Source: Ceratopteris richardii
Lineage: Eukaryota > Streptophyta > Polypodiopsida > Polypodiales > Pteridaceae
Direction of reading: 5' to 3'
Assembly (NCBI GenBank): GCA_020310875.1
Contig: CM035444.1
Span: 24,104,772-24,168,771 of the forward strand
DNA length: 64,000 bases
Each line of letters starts with the position of its first letter. The stretch's first letter is position 1. The notes beneath the pieces were generated by a model. The model had not been told where the DNA came from. It ran no database searches and saw only the letters and a program-made list of their open reading frames with translations. Positions 44,281 through 54,799 of the stretch are shown here, piece by piece. The position numbers and the translations under genes are program-made.

Positions 44281-45028
44281 GTCCAAGATCGCCATTTTTA
44301 GTGAGAAATCGACCACGACCGATGCAAGCGATAAGGCCCATCAAATATTTTTCGTTGGGCCTCATCGGTCGTGTTAAGGTAAGGATATGAGATGGGACTT
44401 ATCCCTTGCTTTCTCAAGAATTTTAGGCTAAGGATATGAGATGGGACCAATGCAAAATCTCTAGCGTCAAGGTATAGAGTAAAATATATTCCCATGATTC
44501 TTAGGCTAAGGAGATGAGATGCAGGCAATCGGTTTTCTCCAAGGTCTCCATTAGACTGTGAGAAGTCGATCACGATCGATGCAAGCCATAAGGCCCATCG
44601 GATATTTTCCGTTGGGCCTTATCTTGCATCGGTCGTGTTTGGACTTGAGGAAGATTACGTCAAGGTATACAGTTGAAAATATTCTCAAGAATTTTAGGCT
44701 AAGGATATGAGATGGGACCAATGCAAAATCTCTAGCTTCTATCGGATTTGTCCAAGATCTCCATTAGAAAAGTCAGAAATCGATCACGACCGATACAAGC
44801 GATAAGGCCCATCGGATATTTTCCATTGGGCCTTATCGCTTGCATCGGTCGTGTCTAGCAGTTCCATGTAGCATTGATAATAGATATCTGGCTTGTAAGA
44901 ATTCCCCTCATTCAACAAATATAACATGTTTCTAGGTAGTTTGCAAAGAGATATTGATGACGACCGATGCAAGCGATAACGACCGCATGAATTTCTCTGA
45001 AGACCCTTATCGCTTGCATCAGTAGTGT
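44281..45028. repeat. Four long hairpins in tandem repeats downstream of gene 3 exon 1
   Basis: Hairpins at 44313-44374, 44571-44638, 44785-44854 and 44958-45028. The third is the strongest: a stem of about 28 bp (CACGACCGATACAAGCGATA, then AGGCCCAT, pairing with the mirror arm) with few mismatches. The first three sit in repeats of about 235 bp that share GTCCAAGATC.CCATT, ATTTTAGGCTAAGGATATGA and CCAATGCAAAATCTCTAGC. They lie in the presumed intron or 3' region of gene 3. Their arms are the same as those upstream of the histone-Ulp1 gene. A 17-bp direct duplication (GTTTAATATATTCTTAT) lies just before, at about 44233-44266. Confidence 0.88.
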
Positions 45029-45451
45029 CTCTTGCTTTATGTCTAATTGTTTCAAGTTACCTTTCATGACTCCTAAAGTGTGCTTGCACTTCATCTGACC
45101 TTGTTTTTCATTCTTACCATAGTTAACTTTATTGGATGAAGACAATTACCTCAACAAATGTACATATACAGAAATTGCCCAATGTGATATAAGACATTGC
45201 AAACTTTTTTGGTGTAACTGATCCATGGCCTAATATTAATTGTTATTGATCCAAGAGTTCTCTGGTCAAAGTCATCTGATGGTAATAGACATATTTCTTT
45301 TCAAAGCTTAATACATCATGAAATGTACATACATGAAATAAAAGAAATAAAGGACATTGCAAATATTAAAGCTCTGTTTGAAATGTAGTCTTTTTCATTT
45401 TGTGATATTGATACATGATGATTTTGTCTGGTGATAGTCACATCCTTCTGA
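45029..45451. other. Intergenic, no gene seen
   Basis: Between the last hairpin and the 3' end of the minus-strand transposase-like gene. AT-rich; it probably contains that gene's 3' untranslated region. Confidence 0.5.
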
Positions 45452-47625
45452 TTATATTTGGCATGAGGTCCTTTGTAATTGTCTTCTAAAGAACCAATCA
45501 AAAAGCTCTCTGAAGGCATTGCTCTTTGTTACTCCTCCTCCTTTCCTTGTACACCTAAAGAAGCTTGCCGTTGCTTGATAATGAGATTTTTCCATGCCTT
45601 GGGTGTTCCACATGGCAAGTGGTTCTTTTTCTGCAAAGAATGCACCATGCACAAGAAGAATATGCTAGAAGATCAGAAGAATCTAATTAGATCTTTATTT
45701 GAATTAAAAATAAATAAATTGAACAAAACATCTTTGGAACTCACCAAATAGTATGTTATGTCTTTGGCACCCCATGCCTCTATGATGGTTTCTATAAGCT
45801 CTGTGGTCGCCTTTCTGAAATCTGTCACATAACTTTTTGATGTTACCTGCTGCCTCATGACCTTCAAAAGATTATCTAGTTTGACCCACACCTCCATTCT
45901 CTTTTTTGTTATTTCTGGTTTGCTTTTTACATTAGTCGTGACATCACAAAATTTTTTCCAACAATTCCACATGGCATTTAGTTGTTTGTCATCATGGTTG
46001 CTGAAGAATCTCCTTGCTTTTGCACCTCCCATTGAGACATCCTGTAGTACATCACCTGTATTTTGTGAAAGCTTTGGATCTTTTCTTAGATGAACATCAC
46101 CACCATGAAATCCCATTTCTGAAAGAAGACATTCACATTTTTTTATGCACTCATATGCAAGAGTTGTAGGCTTGATAGAATATGCATAATCCAAGTGAAG
46201 ACGGACCAACTTGTCAATGATTCTTAACTGTGCATGTAGTGTACATATGTGTACATTTGTCAATGCTATTGGAAGTATGGGATCCCAAATCATTGAAGAA
46301 GATGAGTAGTTATGAAGAATAACATTTTGTCTGGAAGGAGCGTCTTCAGCCTCAGCTCTAGCAATCCATCCATTTGTGCCTGGGCTTTGCATGCAGTACA
46401 AGCAAGGGTACTTAGAATTTGCTCCCCCACTTATACCAAACATGCATTTTAGCGTCTTTAGGTCTCCACTCAAATGCCACTCAACTTGAAAGTTCCCATA
46501 GTCTTTGACATTCAACAATTCTCATGCATGATGCTTTTGGATAACATTTGGAATGTTTGTGTGAGAATAACCATTTAAATGTTTTATGGCTCTTAGATGG
46601 AACTTGAGCACAGCCAACCCACCATAACTCCATTTCTAATTGTACTTTGAGAGATGGAGTATCCAATTTCCCAAGGCTATAGTCCAAAGCTTTGTTCATC
46701 AGTGCAATACTTATTCTCTCCATCTTTTGATGATTTTTAAGCTCAACTTCATCAAGTTTCCTACATGATGGGGTCTAGGCAATCCAAAACTTCTAAATTT
46801 GTTAAATTTTAAAAATTCACACCAAACTTTTGAAATTGCTCTATAACCTTTCCTAATCACTCCGACGCTATCACAAATCTTCTGAATTTAAGATGGTTCT
46901 ACTAACAGATTCATTTATGTCATGAGTTTTTGGAAAACAAAGCGTTTCAAGCATGTAATTTCATTCAGTTTCAATAGTCTTAAAACATCATTTTGACTCA
47001 AAATTTCAATACAGAAATGTACGCGCTCAAAATTGCTCGACATATTGAAACCTAGCACATTTGTCACATGATCTCTAACAATTTTCATTCTTTTATTTTT
47101 TTGGCCAGATTTTTCAGTCAAATCTAAAAAAGGTTTTATTCGTTTTCACCGCATTCTCAAACCTATAGGAGTTTCTTTCATTTTTTTAAAAGACTCTAAC
47201 TAAGAAGATAAAGTGGATAATTTGTTTTCTAGCTCCCTCATATGTAAATCCTTCTGATGTAGTGTGTTTTGTAGATAGTTTATATATGGTACATAATTCC
47301 TTGAAATATCCAAGTGCCTTGAACAATAGCCTCGTAAACCATCCTCACCATCTCCTACAAATCTAATCAGATCATGAAGGTTATGAAAAGGGGGATACCT
47401 TCCAGTTTGTGGATCAATTGGATAAACAGATCCATCTGCCCATATGTCGATATGTTTTATGCCTTCCTTTCGCAATCCATCCACTTCAGGAGGATGAAGA
47501 GCCCTTCGGAATACTTTTCTTGTCGTCGCATACTCCTGACTAACTGCAATGTTGATATGGAACTTTTCACAATGATTTCGATTGTTTGAAAGCTCAGCGA
47601 GAGTATTTGGGTTAAGGTTCTCCAT
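45452..47625 (-). pseudogene. Putative transposase of the DNA transposon (disrupted)
   Basis: Starts at ATG 47625, reading WADGSVYPIDPQTGRYPPFH, then a coiled-coil segment (QNTLHQKDLHMRELENKLST). The same frame continues with TAG, TGA and two TAA stops, all explicable as C-to-T changes. From about 46775 to 46520 it shifts frame (LEMELWWVGCAQVPSKSHKT), then returns for VEWHLSGDLKTLKCMFGISG and a YPCLYCM zinc-like pair. An 80-bp GT-AG intron (45744-45665) leads to the last exon: HILLVHGAFFAEKEPLAMWN, then TQGMEKSHYQATASFF. GDhK...G..S.YPC.YC followed by H.L..H and a Q/G-(M/V)-E-K block recalls uncharacterised transposase-like proteins common in cnidarian genomes; the Asp of SGDLK and the Glu of GMEKSH would be catalytic candidates. 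Role inferred from this and from its place in the element. Confidence 0.6.
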
Positions 47626-47732
47626 GGTCTGCTATGAAAAGTGATCGACAAGTGTCTAAAATGACATGAAAGAGAGAAACAGGAGTGTTATGAAAAGTAG
47701 AGTAAAAAAGCGCAAAACGTCATCAGCACACA

Positions 47733-47739
47733 TTATATA
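47733..47739 (-). promoter_or_regulatory. TATA box of the transposase-like gene
   Basis: The minus strand reads TATATAA, about 110 bp upstream of the ATG at 47625. Confidence 0.65.
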
Positions 47740-47955
47740 GGTCCATGAACAAGAGGAAAATTTGAATTTTGATCAGTGCCCGATGAGCACAAACTTCGAG
47801 GCGTAAGATATCACACAAACTTTTCATGATTATCATACGAGTTTCTCTCTCTTCAAAATTTGCATAAGATACATTTTAAATGAACTTACACGGAATTTCT
47901 TAAAGGATTTGACAACTTTAATCTAGATTAAGCACAACTAATTGAAATCCTTACA

Positions 47956-47976
47956 CGGTCGTTTTTCGCCCTAATG
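47956..47976 (-). repeat. Right terminal inverted repeat of the DNA transposon
   Basis: Reverse complement CATTAGGGC then GAAAAACGACCG. It is followed by the TSD ACA (47977-47979). It contains ACGACCG, the core of the internal hairpin arms. Confidence 0.85.
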
Positions 47977-49190
47977 ACAATGAGCATAATTAGAATCTTT
48001 GTAGCCAATAATGGATTTTTTCCCTCTACCTAAGCAAAGGCACTTGTCCTTAGTGCCACTCAGATATCTCAAAATCATATTGACGACTTCCTAATGCTTC
48101 TTGCCAAGATTAGATATATATATATGCTCACAACTCCCACTGCAAATGCAATGTCTTGTCTCGTAGCTACCATAGCATACATGAGACTACCAACAATAGA
48201 CTCATAAGGAACTTTGGTCATGAATTCCTTTTCCTCATCTAGTTTGGGGCAATCATCCTTGCTCATTTTCACATATATGGGTAAAGGTGTACTCAATACC
48301 TTTCCACCCTGCATATTGACCTTATGAAGTACTTTGGATGTGTACTCACTTTGAGAGAATTATATGCATCTTTTACTCCTATCACGAGTAATGTGCATGC
48401 CAAGAATATGTTTGACATCCCCTAAATCCTTCATATCAAATGTCTAACTCGACTTCTCTTTGAGAATTGATAAGTCATAAGAGGACTTCCCAACAATCAA
48501 CATATCATCGACATGAAGTATCAAGCATATCAGGTTGCCATCTGAGCATCTCTTTGTGTAGAGACAATGATCCTCATTACTTTGAGAATAGTTTTGAGAC
48601 TCCATAAAAGCATCAAACTCTTGGTACCATTGTCTAAGGGACTGTTTGAGTCCATATAAGCTCTTCTTCAGCTTACAAACTAGAATTTCTTTGACAGGAA
48701 CTACATAACCCTTTGGTTGTTCCATATAGATCTCATCTGTAAGATCTCCATGCAAGAAAATAGTTTTCACATCCATTTGGACTAGCTCTAAGTCCTCCAT
48801 TGCAACAAATCCAAGCAACATTTGAAGGGTAGTCATCTTGACCACTAGAGAGAAGATTTCCTTGAAATCAACACCATGTTGTTGCTTAAAACCCTTTGTA
48901 ACAAGTCATGCTTTATACTTTGGAGAAGCACTATCTAATGTGAATTTCAGCTTATATACCCATTTACATGGTAAATCTTTCCTACCCTTTGGCAAAGATA
49001 CTAAATCCCAAGTACCATTCTTGTGAATAGAATCCAACTCACTCTTCATGGCATGCTCCCACTTGACATGATCCTTTGTTTGCATGGCCTCTTTGTAGCA
49101 AGAAGGATCACCAACATCTGTTAGCATAACAAAATCCAAACCTAGAACATATCTATTAGGTGGATGTGAGACATGTGTAGCACGTCTCAA
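47977..49190 (-). pseudogene. Copia-C reverse transcriptase and start of RNase H
   Basis: Minus strand: 49190-48906 reads MKSELDSIHKNGTWDLVSLP and CKWVYKLKFTLDSASPKYKA. 48845-48444 reads VQMDVKTIFLHGDLTDEIYM, KKSLYGLKQSLRQWYQEFDA and LILHVDDMLIVGK (the box is HVDD). 48314-48075 reads VPYESIVGSLMYAMVATRQD. It then continues to 47977 as LRYLSGTKDKCLCLGRGKKS and the first RNase H residues, where the transposon cuts in. There is one frame change near 48430. It is a different copia lineage from Copia-A. Confidence 0.88.
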
Positions 49191-50060
49191 TGGTTGCTGA
49201 ACAAGAACATTTGCGGATTGATCTGATTAGACATTCTCTTGAACATCCCTATGTGTAGAATTTTTATGCATGCTAACTGGAGGACTAGTATCTCAAACAC
49301 CACCCTTCTCACTTCAACCTCCTTAATGGTGGGCTCGTGGTGCATCTTAGACTCATTGAAAATGACATCACTACTTTTGATCATTGACCATGTTTCAAGA
49401 TCCCATAACCAAATTGTCCTTCTCGACCATATCCAAGAAAAATGAATTTCTTTGACTTATGGTCCAACTTTTGTCTAAGATTCTTGGGTATATGAACGTA
49501 TGCTTCACACCCAAAAACTCAAATATGATCATCATATGGCTTCCCTATCCATAACTCTTGTGCCACTTTTAGACATTTGGCAGTACTAGGTGAAAGGTTA
49601 ATCATGTGAATTGTAGTCAATACTACTTTTGCCCAAAAGCCTTGTGAAACATTTGCATGATGCACCATAGAAACTATTCTATCCTAAATAGTTCTATTCG
49701 TCCTTTAAGCTACACCATTCTGTATTGGGGTATAAGGAGCTATAAACTCTCTATGAATTCCTCTAAAATGGCAAAAAGGTTGAATTCATGTGAGTTATAC
49801 TCATCCCCATTATCTGAACATAAAGCTTTGAGCTTAGTTGCTTTTTCAGTCTCAACTGAAGCAAGCCATTTTTTGAAGGTAGGGAATACCTCATCCTTCA
49901 ATTTGATAGGATAAACCCAGACTTTTCTAGTAGCATCAGCTATGAAAGTGCCAAAGTAAAGAAAATCACATAATGACCTTGTGGGCATAAGATCACGCAC
50001 ATCTATATGAACGAGATCTAAAGGCTGAATTGAAGAGTCAATGTGCATTAATTTGTTCAA
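49191..50060 (-). pseudogene. Copia-C integrase remnant
   Basis: 50060-49740 reads LDLVHIDVRDLMPTRSLCDF (the first catalytic Asp), TFIADATRKVWVYPIKLKDE and ALCSDNGDEYNSHEF (second Asp). The region with the catalytic Glu and the C-terminal domain (49740-49191) is broken by stops. Directly upstream the protease and zinc-binding pre-integrase are missing, so gag is joined almost straight to integrase. Confidence 0.85.
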
Positions 50061-50965
50061 GCTTCACAGTCAAAGAAGATGGTGCAGGTAGCTGTTTAAC
50101 ATGCCCATCAACATTATGTCCTTTACCTTTAGGATTCTTTAATGCAAAGCAATCTTTCTTCATGTGTCCTTTCTTATGACAATAATGGCATTCAATATCC
50201 CTCTTCCTTGATATACTTCTACTCTTATTCCGTTGACCATTCTTTTCCTTGTTCTTGCTCCTACCACATTGTTGATTCTTTCCTTGGTAAGAATCACGAG
50301 AATTATATGCATCTCCACTCTCAGTGTCAACCATAGATTTTCTACAAATCTCCTCAGTCAAAAGTCTCCACATATGTCATCATAGAACAATTTACCATGA
50401 GGTGCACTATTGCTAATAGTTGTGCAAAACATCTCCCATGATGATGGCAAGGTGCATCATAACAAGACTGCTTTCATTTCATTATCCATATCCATTTTCT
50501 GAGCGTGTAACTAGGAGAATATAGCATCAAAATCATTTGGATGGGCAGCAACACTATCTATGTCCATTATGCGGAGGTCATGTAACTTTCTCATCAGATA
50601 CACTTTATTTGATGTCATCTCTTTTTCATATGTATTGCATAACTTCTTCCAAAGATCCTCTCCACTTTCAGAGTCTAATACTATAAAGTAAACATTATCT
50701 CCCAGGTTTGAATGGTAGACCTGTTCATTTCATCTAACTCATCCCAATCATCTTCATCCATGTCATTAGGCTTCTTTGAGATTCCATTTACTAGCTTCCA
50801 TTCCCTCCTCAAAATTAGCACATCTTTAATCTGATTCTTCCATAGAGCAAATTTTGTGCCATCAAATTTTTGGATCTTAAAATAGTTTTTGCCCTACAAG
50901 TTATAGCTCCTCCTCGAAACACTCGCACTAGACCCTAATCCACTAGATATCCTGAGACCTTTCAT
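50061..50965 (-). pseudogene. Copia-C gag with CCHC zinc knuckle
   Basis: The candidate ATG at 50965 begins MKGLRISSGLGSSASVSRRS. Next come the copia gag motif KFDGTKFALWKNQIKDVLIL (about 50860-50800) and acidic DEDDWDELDEMN. After several stops it ends with ERDIE-type sequence and the knuckle CHYCHKKGHMKKDC near 50190-50150. The frame is interrupted early by TAG near 50900. Confidence 0.85.
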
Positions 50966-51881
50966 GCCATGATGATAGAGAACTAAATAGAATGATAATT
51001 GAGGTAGAAGAGTCCAAACACCACTAAGGCTCAAAGAAGGATGACCAAGTGTCAGATTCTAAGAAAAAAATTCAGCACTCTTCCTAGAAAAATGAATTAA
51101 TGAACAGTAATGACCAACCAAAAGGATTATGTGAGAATAAATGTGCTCACACCAATATGTGTATGAATTGATTACTATATAGTTGACGAAACCAAAACTT
51201 TTGCCAAAGTATCCTCTGCAAAATGAGCATATAACCAGTGTCAAAATCTCATAAAACTACAAGTACTGACATGTTAACATGCATAGTGAATCACTGACTC
51301 CACTGCATATAATCAGTTACCCAAAAGAAGCCAACTAGGCTTATCGAGCACCTATGAACATCCACCATACATCTCCTATGGTAAGGCTAGATAAGTCTTC
51401 CACCTGCATCACCAAAGAGACCCCGACATCTAGGTGTCTCCAAGTTAAGAAAACCTAACCATGACCTTCTTTATCAAACGTAAAAGGCTTTATGCAAAAA
51501 CGTAACTGATGTATCAATGACCACATGGACATACATAAGCGGTATCCACAAAAGCATACATAGTGTCTATGTGCTCAATTTATGCAGTAAAATGACATTG
51601 AAAGTCTGAATTTAAAACCCAAACACTGGCTAACAACACCTACAAGTGTTTATCAACTTTGTTCCTTAAGCTCAAAAGACTTCTGTCTTCCTTGATCATT
51701 GATGTCCTCCCTCGCCCATAGCCAATGACGCCAACGATAACTTCGGTGACTCAGATGACAAGGTATGCGAAGGTCTATGCCTTGATCGTTGCCTTCGTCA
51801 TAAGCCGTGGAGAAAGCCTTAAGTGGGCAGGCAGGTGCTCGCATCGCTCGCACAAAAAGAACAAAGCTTTTGTGTCGAAAT
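50966..51881 (-). other. Copia-C leader
   Basis: About 0.9 kb between the primer site and gag. The short ORFs at 51653-51853 and on the other strand at 51725-51910 show no family. Nothing else is seen. Confidence 0.55.
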
Positions 51882-51893
51882 GCTTTGATACCA
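51882..51893 (-). promoter_or_regulatory. Primer binding site of Copia-C
   Basis: Reverse complement TGGTATCAAAGC, one base from the Met-tRNA consensus, next to the 5' LTR. Confidence 0.85.
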
Positions 51894-51894
51894 G

Positions 51895-52021
51895 TGAAGT
51901 ATTTCTATGACGATGCATGATGGTAAACTCTCCTTCTCGAGAGCTCCGCAAGGATATCCTTGTTGTAGAAAAGAACATATAGTAGCCATTTGGCCTTTCA
52001 CATGGACACTAACGATAACAC
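51895..52021 (-). repeat. Copia-C 5' LTR (internally deleted)
   Basis: 127 bp, TGAAGTATTTCTATGACG...GATAACA. It lacks about 160 bp present in the middle of the 3' LTR. The TSD CTATT follows at 52022-52026. Confidence 0.9.
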
Positions 52022-52026
52022 TATTT

Positions 52027-52689
52027 AATCTCTCTAAGGATTCTAAGAATTCTCCTATGATGGGCATTTCTAAAGAATGTTGATCATTGCTAAGCTTGGG
52101 TACCCATTTAAGAGAATGGTGTACATGTTTAGAAATGGGAGTTTGCTTTTTTACCCACTTAGATCTCATGGATATGGGATTTTGATGTTCCTTTGAAGCT
52201 ATACCTATTCGTTTGGTATTTTCTTTTGGTTTCCAAACCCATTCAGTGGATGGGGTCACTACTAGCCTTTTCTTTTTCAAGTCTACTGGGCTGGAACTTA
52301 GGCTCTTTGTTTTACTTATGTGGATTCAAGAATCGGTTTCTTGGAGTCAAATTTTGGTGATGAATTCACTCATTGTTTTATGCTTGAAACTATTTTAGGA
52401 ATCTAGATTTCTGCTTGTCCTTGTTGAACTTGAAGTAGAGCCTTAGGGACCCAAAATTGTCGATTCTTTGTTGATGGAAGATGACGATATGGTCGAGCTT
52501 TCCTTCAAGGTTGTTCTTCCTTTGCATTTGGTGAAGGATCATCAGTTGCCTTCTTGCAATTTTTATTACATGTAGAGTCCAAGATTTATGTTGCATCCTC
52601 ACCTCTCTATGCTTTTGAGACTGGTCCTCAACACGGCATCCATTAATGTAATTATGTAAAATATCACCTTCCAAATTTTCTAATTGAAC
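52027..52689 (-). pseudogene. Decayed coding remnant flanking Copia-C
   Basis: 52280-52030 is open on the minus strand with VTPSTEWVWKPKENTKRIGI and HHSLKWVPKLSNDQHS. 52674-52390 reads NLEGKLDHIVIFHQQRIDNF. It may be the C-terminal end of the gypsy polyprotein to the right. No domain recognised. Confidence 0.35.
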
Positions 52690-53565
52690 TGCAAAAGTCC
52701 ATTGGAAATTTTTTTATTACAAATGGTACATGGCTTCTTTTTTGAAGCTTTTTTGCATGTTGCTTTAGTGTATATACTAAGACATAGTCTCCTTCTTGTA
52801 AAACCTTATCTTTAATATATGCACCATAGAAAGATTTCTGCCATCTTTTAGGAATGTAAATTCCTTATGCGACTCTCAAACGAGTTTCTTCTAATTTCTC
52901 AAGTAACTCTACATGGTTGGATAACTCATGATCTTTCCACTTGTATGTCTTTACAGCTCTAAATGTAGGAATGAGAAATTATATAGGTAATATAGCATTC
53001 TATCCATACAGCAAATTGAATGGTGTTGTTTCTAGCATTGTTTTGTAAGGAACTAGGTAGGCTCAAATTGCATGATGCAATCGTTTGTCCCAATTAGAGC
53101 ACTTGTTATTCACTAATTTTGTGAGCATCGTAAATAGTATCTTGTCATTACTCTCATCTTGACCATTAGCTTGAGGATGATAGGGAGCAGATTTATTGTG
53201 CACTATCATAAACTCTTCTAATAGGCATCCAATAACTTGATTTACAAATGAGTTTCTCAATCACTTAGTATTTCAATAGGTAAGCCATATCTAGTGAAGA
53301 TTTCTTCAAACAAACATTTAGCAATGGTATGAGCATCACAACGCCTTATAGCTCTTGCCTTTACCCACTTTGCAAGTATAATGTAGTCAGCATGAGAACC
53401 TTTTGCTGGTGGGCTAATAGGTCTAGAAAAATAAATCCCCCACTTTGCAAATGTTCTAATGCTCATCATAGGTTTGGGTGGCATTTGATCTTTTTGAAAT
53501 GGGTATTTGGTTTTCTTACAACCACACCTTTCCACATAACTTCCTGCATCTATGAGCAATGTAGG
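52690..53565 (-). pseudogene. Gypsy integrase (core and C-terminal region)
   Basis: 53559-53257 reads CGCKKTKYPFQKDQMPPKPM, then GSHADYIILAKWVKARAIRR (the catalytic DY..KW.EA-type block), TRYGLPIEILSD (the second Asp). 53260-53063 reads SAPYHPQANGQDESNDKILF (PYHPQANGQ.E with the catalytic Glu shifted to Asp-Glu) and NWDKRLHHAI. 53060-52690 carries TPFNLLYG and RVA.GIYIPKRWQKSFYGAY, the C-terminal tail. A few stops. Confidence 0.85.
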
Positions 53566-54376
53566 CCAACATAAGCCAGTGAAAAGGATATGTTCGGTCT
53601 TTCATTTCGGGGAGAAATGTCCTCCTGAAACTCCTTCGTGAACCATTTCTAGAATAGGAAAATATTCACTTTCATGTGTGCACAATCGCGAAAGTTGGTT
53701 TCCTATGAGAGACTACTCTTTATATTCTTCCTCAAGTGTTAATATAAACCTATAACATAGTTGGACGTATCAATATGTACATGGAAGATATTATTCCAAT
53801 CTGACATTTTCAATGTGGGGTTTGTGATAATTTTTTGTTTCAACTCTTCAAAGACTTTGTCATACTCTTAGTAAATTTAAATTTTGTAATCAAAACATAC
53901 AGTGGTTTGGAAGATTCACTATTGCCTTGATTTTGTCTTCATCCATCGAAGTTCCATTTTTTCAAAAAATATATCCCAAGATTCCATATTGTCTTCATTT
54001 AGCAAAAAACATTTCCAATGTTGGGATATGCTCAGGTCTTAGTGAAGAATATGCATGTAAATCATCTACATATACTTCCAAATATTTTTGAAGAAACTCC
54101 TTGAAGACATGACACATCAATCTTTGAAAACATTATAAGGGCATTTGTTATACCAAATGTTATAACCTTGAATGCATATTCACTCAATAGCAAAAGTAGT
54201 CTTGTGTATTTTTTGAACAACTCTTCCATTTGAGCCACTTCTATGTCCGATACATCATTTCCAATGTAAACACATTTTTCTTCTTTATCTTCTATAGGTA
54301 GTACCACTTTCTTCTTCATTTCCTGATTGTCATATGATTCTCCTACTTTGGCCTCATGCTTATGTCTCATAGCCAT
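53566..54376 (-). pseudogene. Gypsy reverse transcriptase, internal deletion
   Basis: 54376-54062 reads VVLPIEDKEEKCVYIGNDVS, then SEYAFKVITFGITNAL (the F..MPFGL.NAP block). A frame change leads to FLQKYLEVYVDDLHAYSSLR, the YVDD catalytic box, near 54110-54050. NGTSMDEDKIKAIVNLPNH follows (the GI..D..KI.AI block). The first half of the fingers/palm is missing, and RNase H is not recognisable. Non-functional. Confidence 0.8.
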
Positions 54377-54799
54377 AACTTCTCGGCTTTCTACTTCTTA
54401 TTTTGTAAAGTGTTTTGGAGGCTCAAAGTCATCTGACTTCCTTTCTATTGCAGCAAGACTTTCCTCGTTGGGTTCTTCAACCTTGTATAGGGGATATGTA
54501 TAAGTTATTGGATCCCTAATACAATCATTTGCATTAATTCCCTTCAAGAACTCCTTTTCATAATCAAACTTAGATTTTCATCCAGCCATGAGGTTAAAAT
54601 TCTTCATCATTGATATGTTGTCGAATATAAGCTCAATCTTCAATTAATATATCTTAATCACTGCAATCCTAGAATCTCTTCGTGCTAATTACTATTCTTC
54701 TTTGTGAGCTTGCCTACAAACCCAAAAATTTATCTCCTCATCCATCTAAGATTCAAATTTCGATTCTAATGATTTATCTGAGACAAAATCATCCTCATC

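Larger units (their letters stand above)
31780..47976. mobile_element. DNA transposon carrying a CENH3-like histone/Ulp1 fusion gene (novel type)
   Basis: The ends are 21-bp inverted repeats, 19 of 21 matching, both starting CATTAGGGC, at 31780-31800 and 47956-47976. The triplet ACA flanks both sides (31777-31779, 47977-47979). Both flanks are consecutive parts of the Copia-C RNase H reading frame, which independently proves insertion; judging from that frame the exact edge could shift by two bases. Removing the Copia-A copy at 37942-44071 leaves about 10.06 kb. It carries four genes: plus unknown (32225), minus histone-Ulp1 (35864), plus unknown (37062), and minus transposase-like (47625). 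It also has nine long hairpins. A 3-bp duplication occurs in CACTA and PIF elements, but the ends and transposase look like neither. I know no described element with this gene set. Confidence 0.85.
30985..52021 (-). mobile_element. Copia-C LTR retrotransposon, split by a DNA transposon
   Basis: The outer layer of a three-level nest. The 3' LTR is at 30985-31273 and the 5' LTR at 51895-52021. A perfect target duplication CTATT lies at 30980-30984 and 52022-52026. Between them, in minus orientation, are the primer site (51882-51893), leader, gag, zinc knuckle, integrase, reverse transcriptase and RNase H. The RNase H is cut at 31779/47977 by the DNA transposon, and its N-terminal part on the right and later part on the left are consecutive. 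Without the insertion it is about 4.84 kb, short for copia because the protease and pre-integrase region are missing and the 5' LTR has an internal deletion. Confidence 0.93.

Noticed and set aside
35930..45028. CRISPR-like array of repeats and spacers
   Set aside because: The repeats are paired as inverted arms with loops and unequal spacing, in a plant transposon. They are hairpins, not direct repeats with uniform spacers.
44313..45028. tRNA or other structured RNA genes at the hairpins
   Set aside because: The structures are simple stems with no cloverleaf, no box A/B and no conserved loop.
45452..47625. Assigning the transposase-like gene to CACTA (TNP2) because of the nearby Ulp1 domain
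   Set aside because: CACTA elements can carry Ulp1 genes and make 3-bp duplications, but the TIR does not begin CACTA/CACTG and the protein lacks the TNP2 motif order I know.
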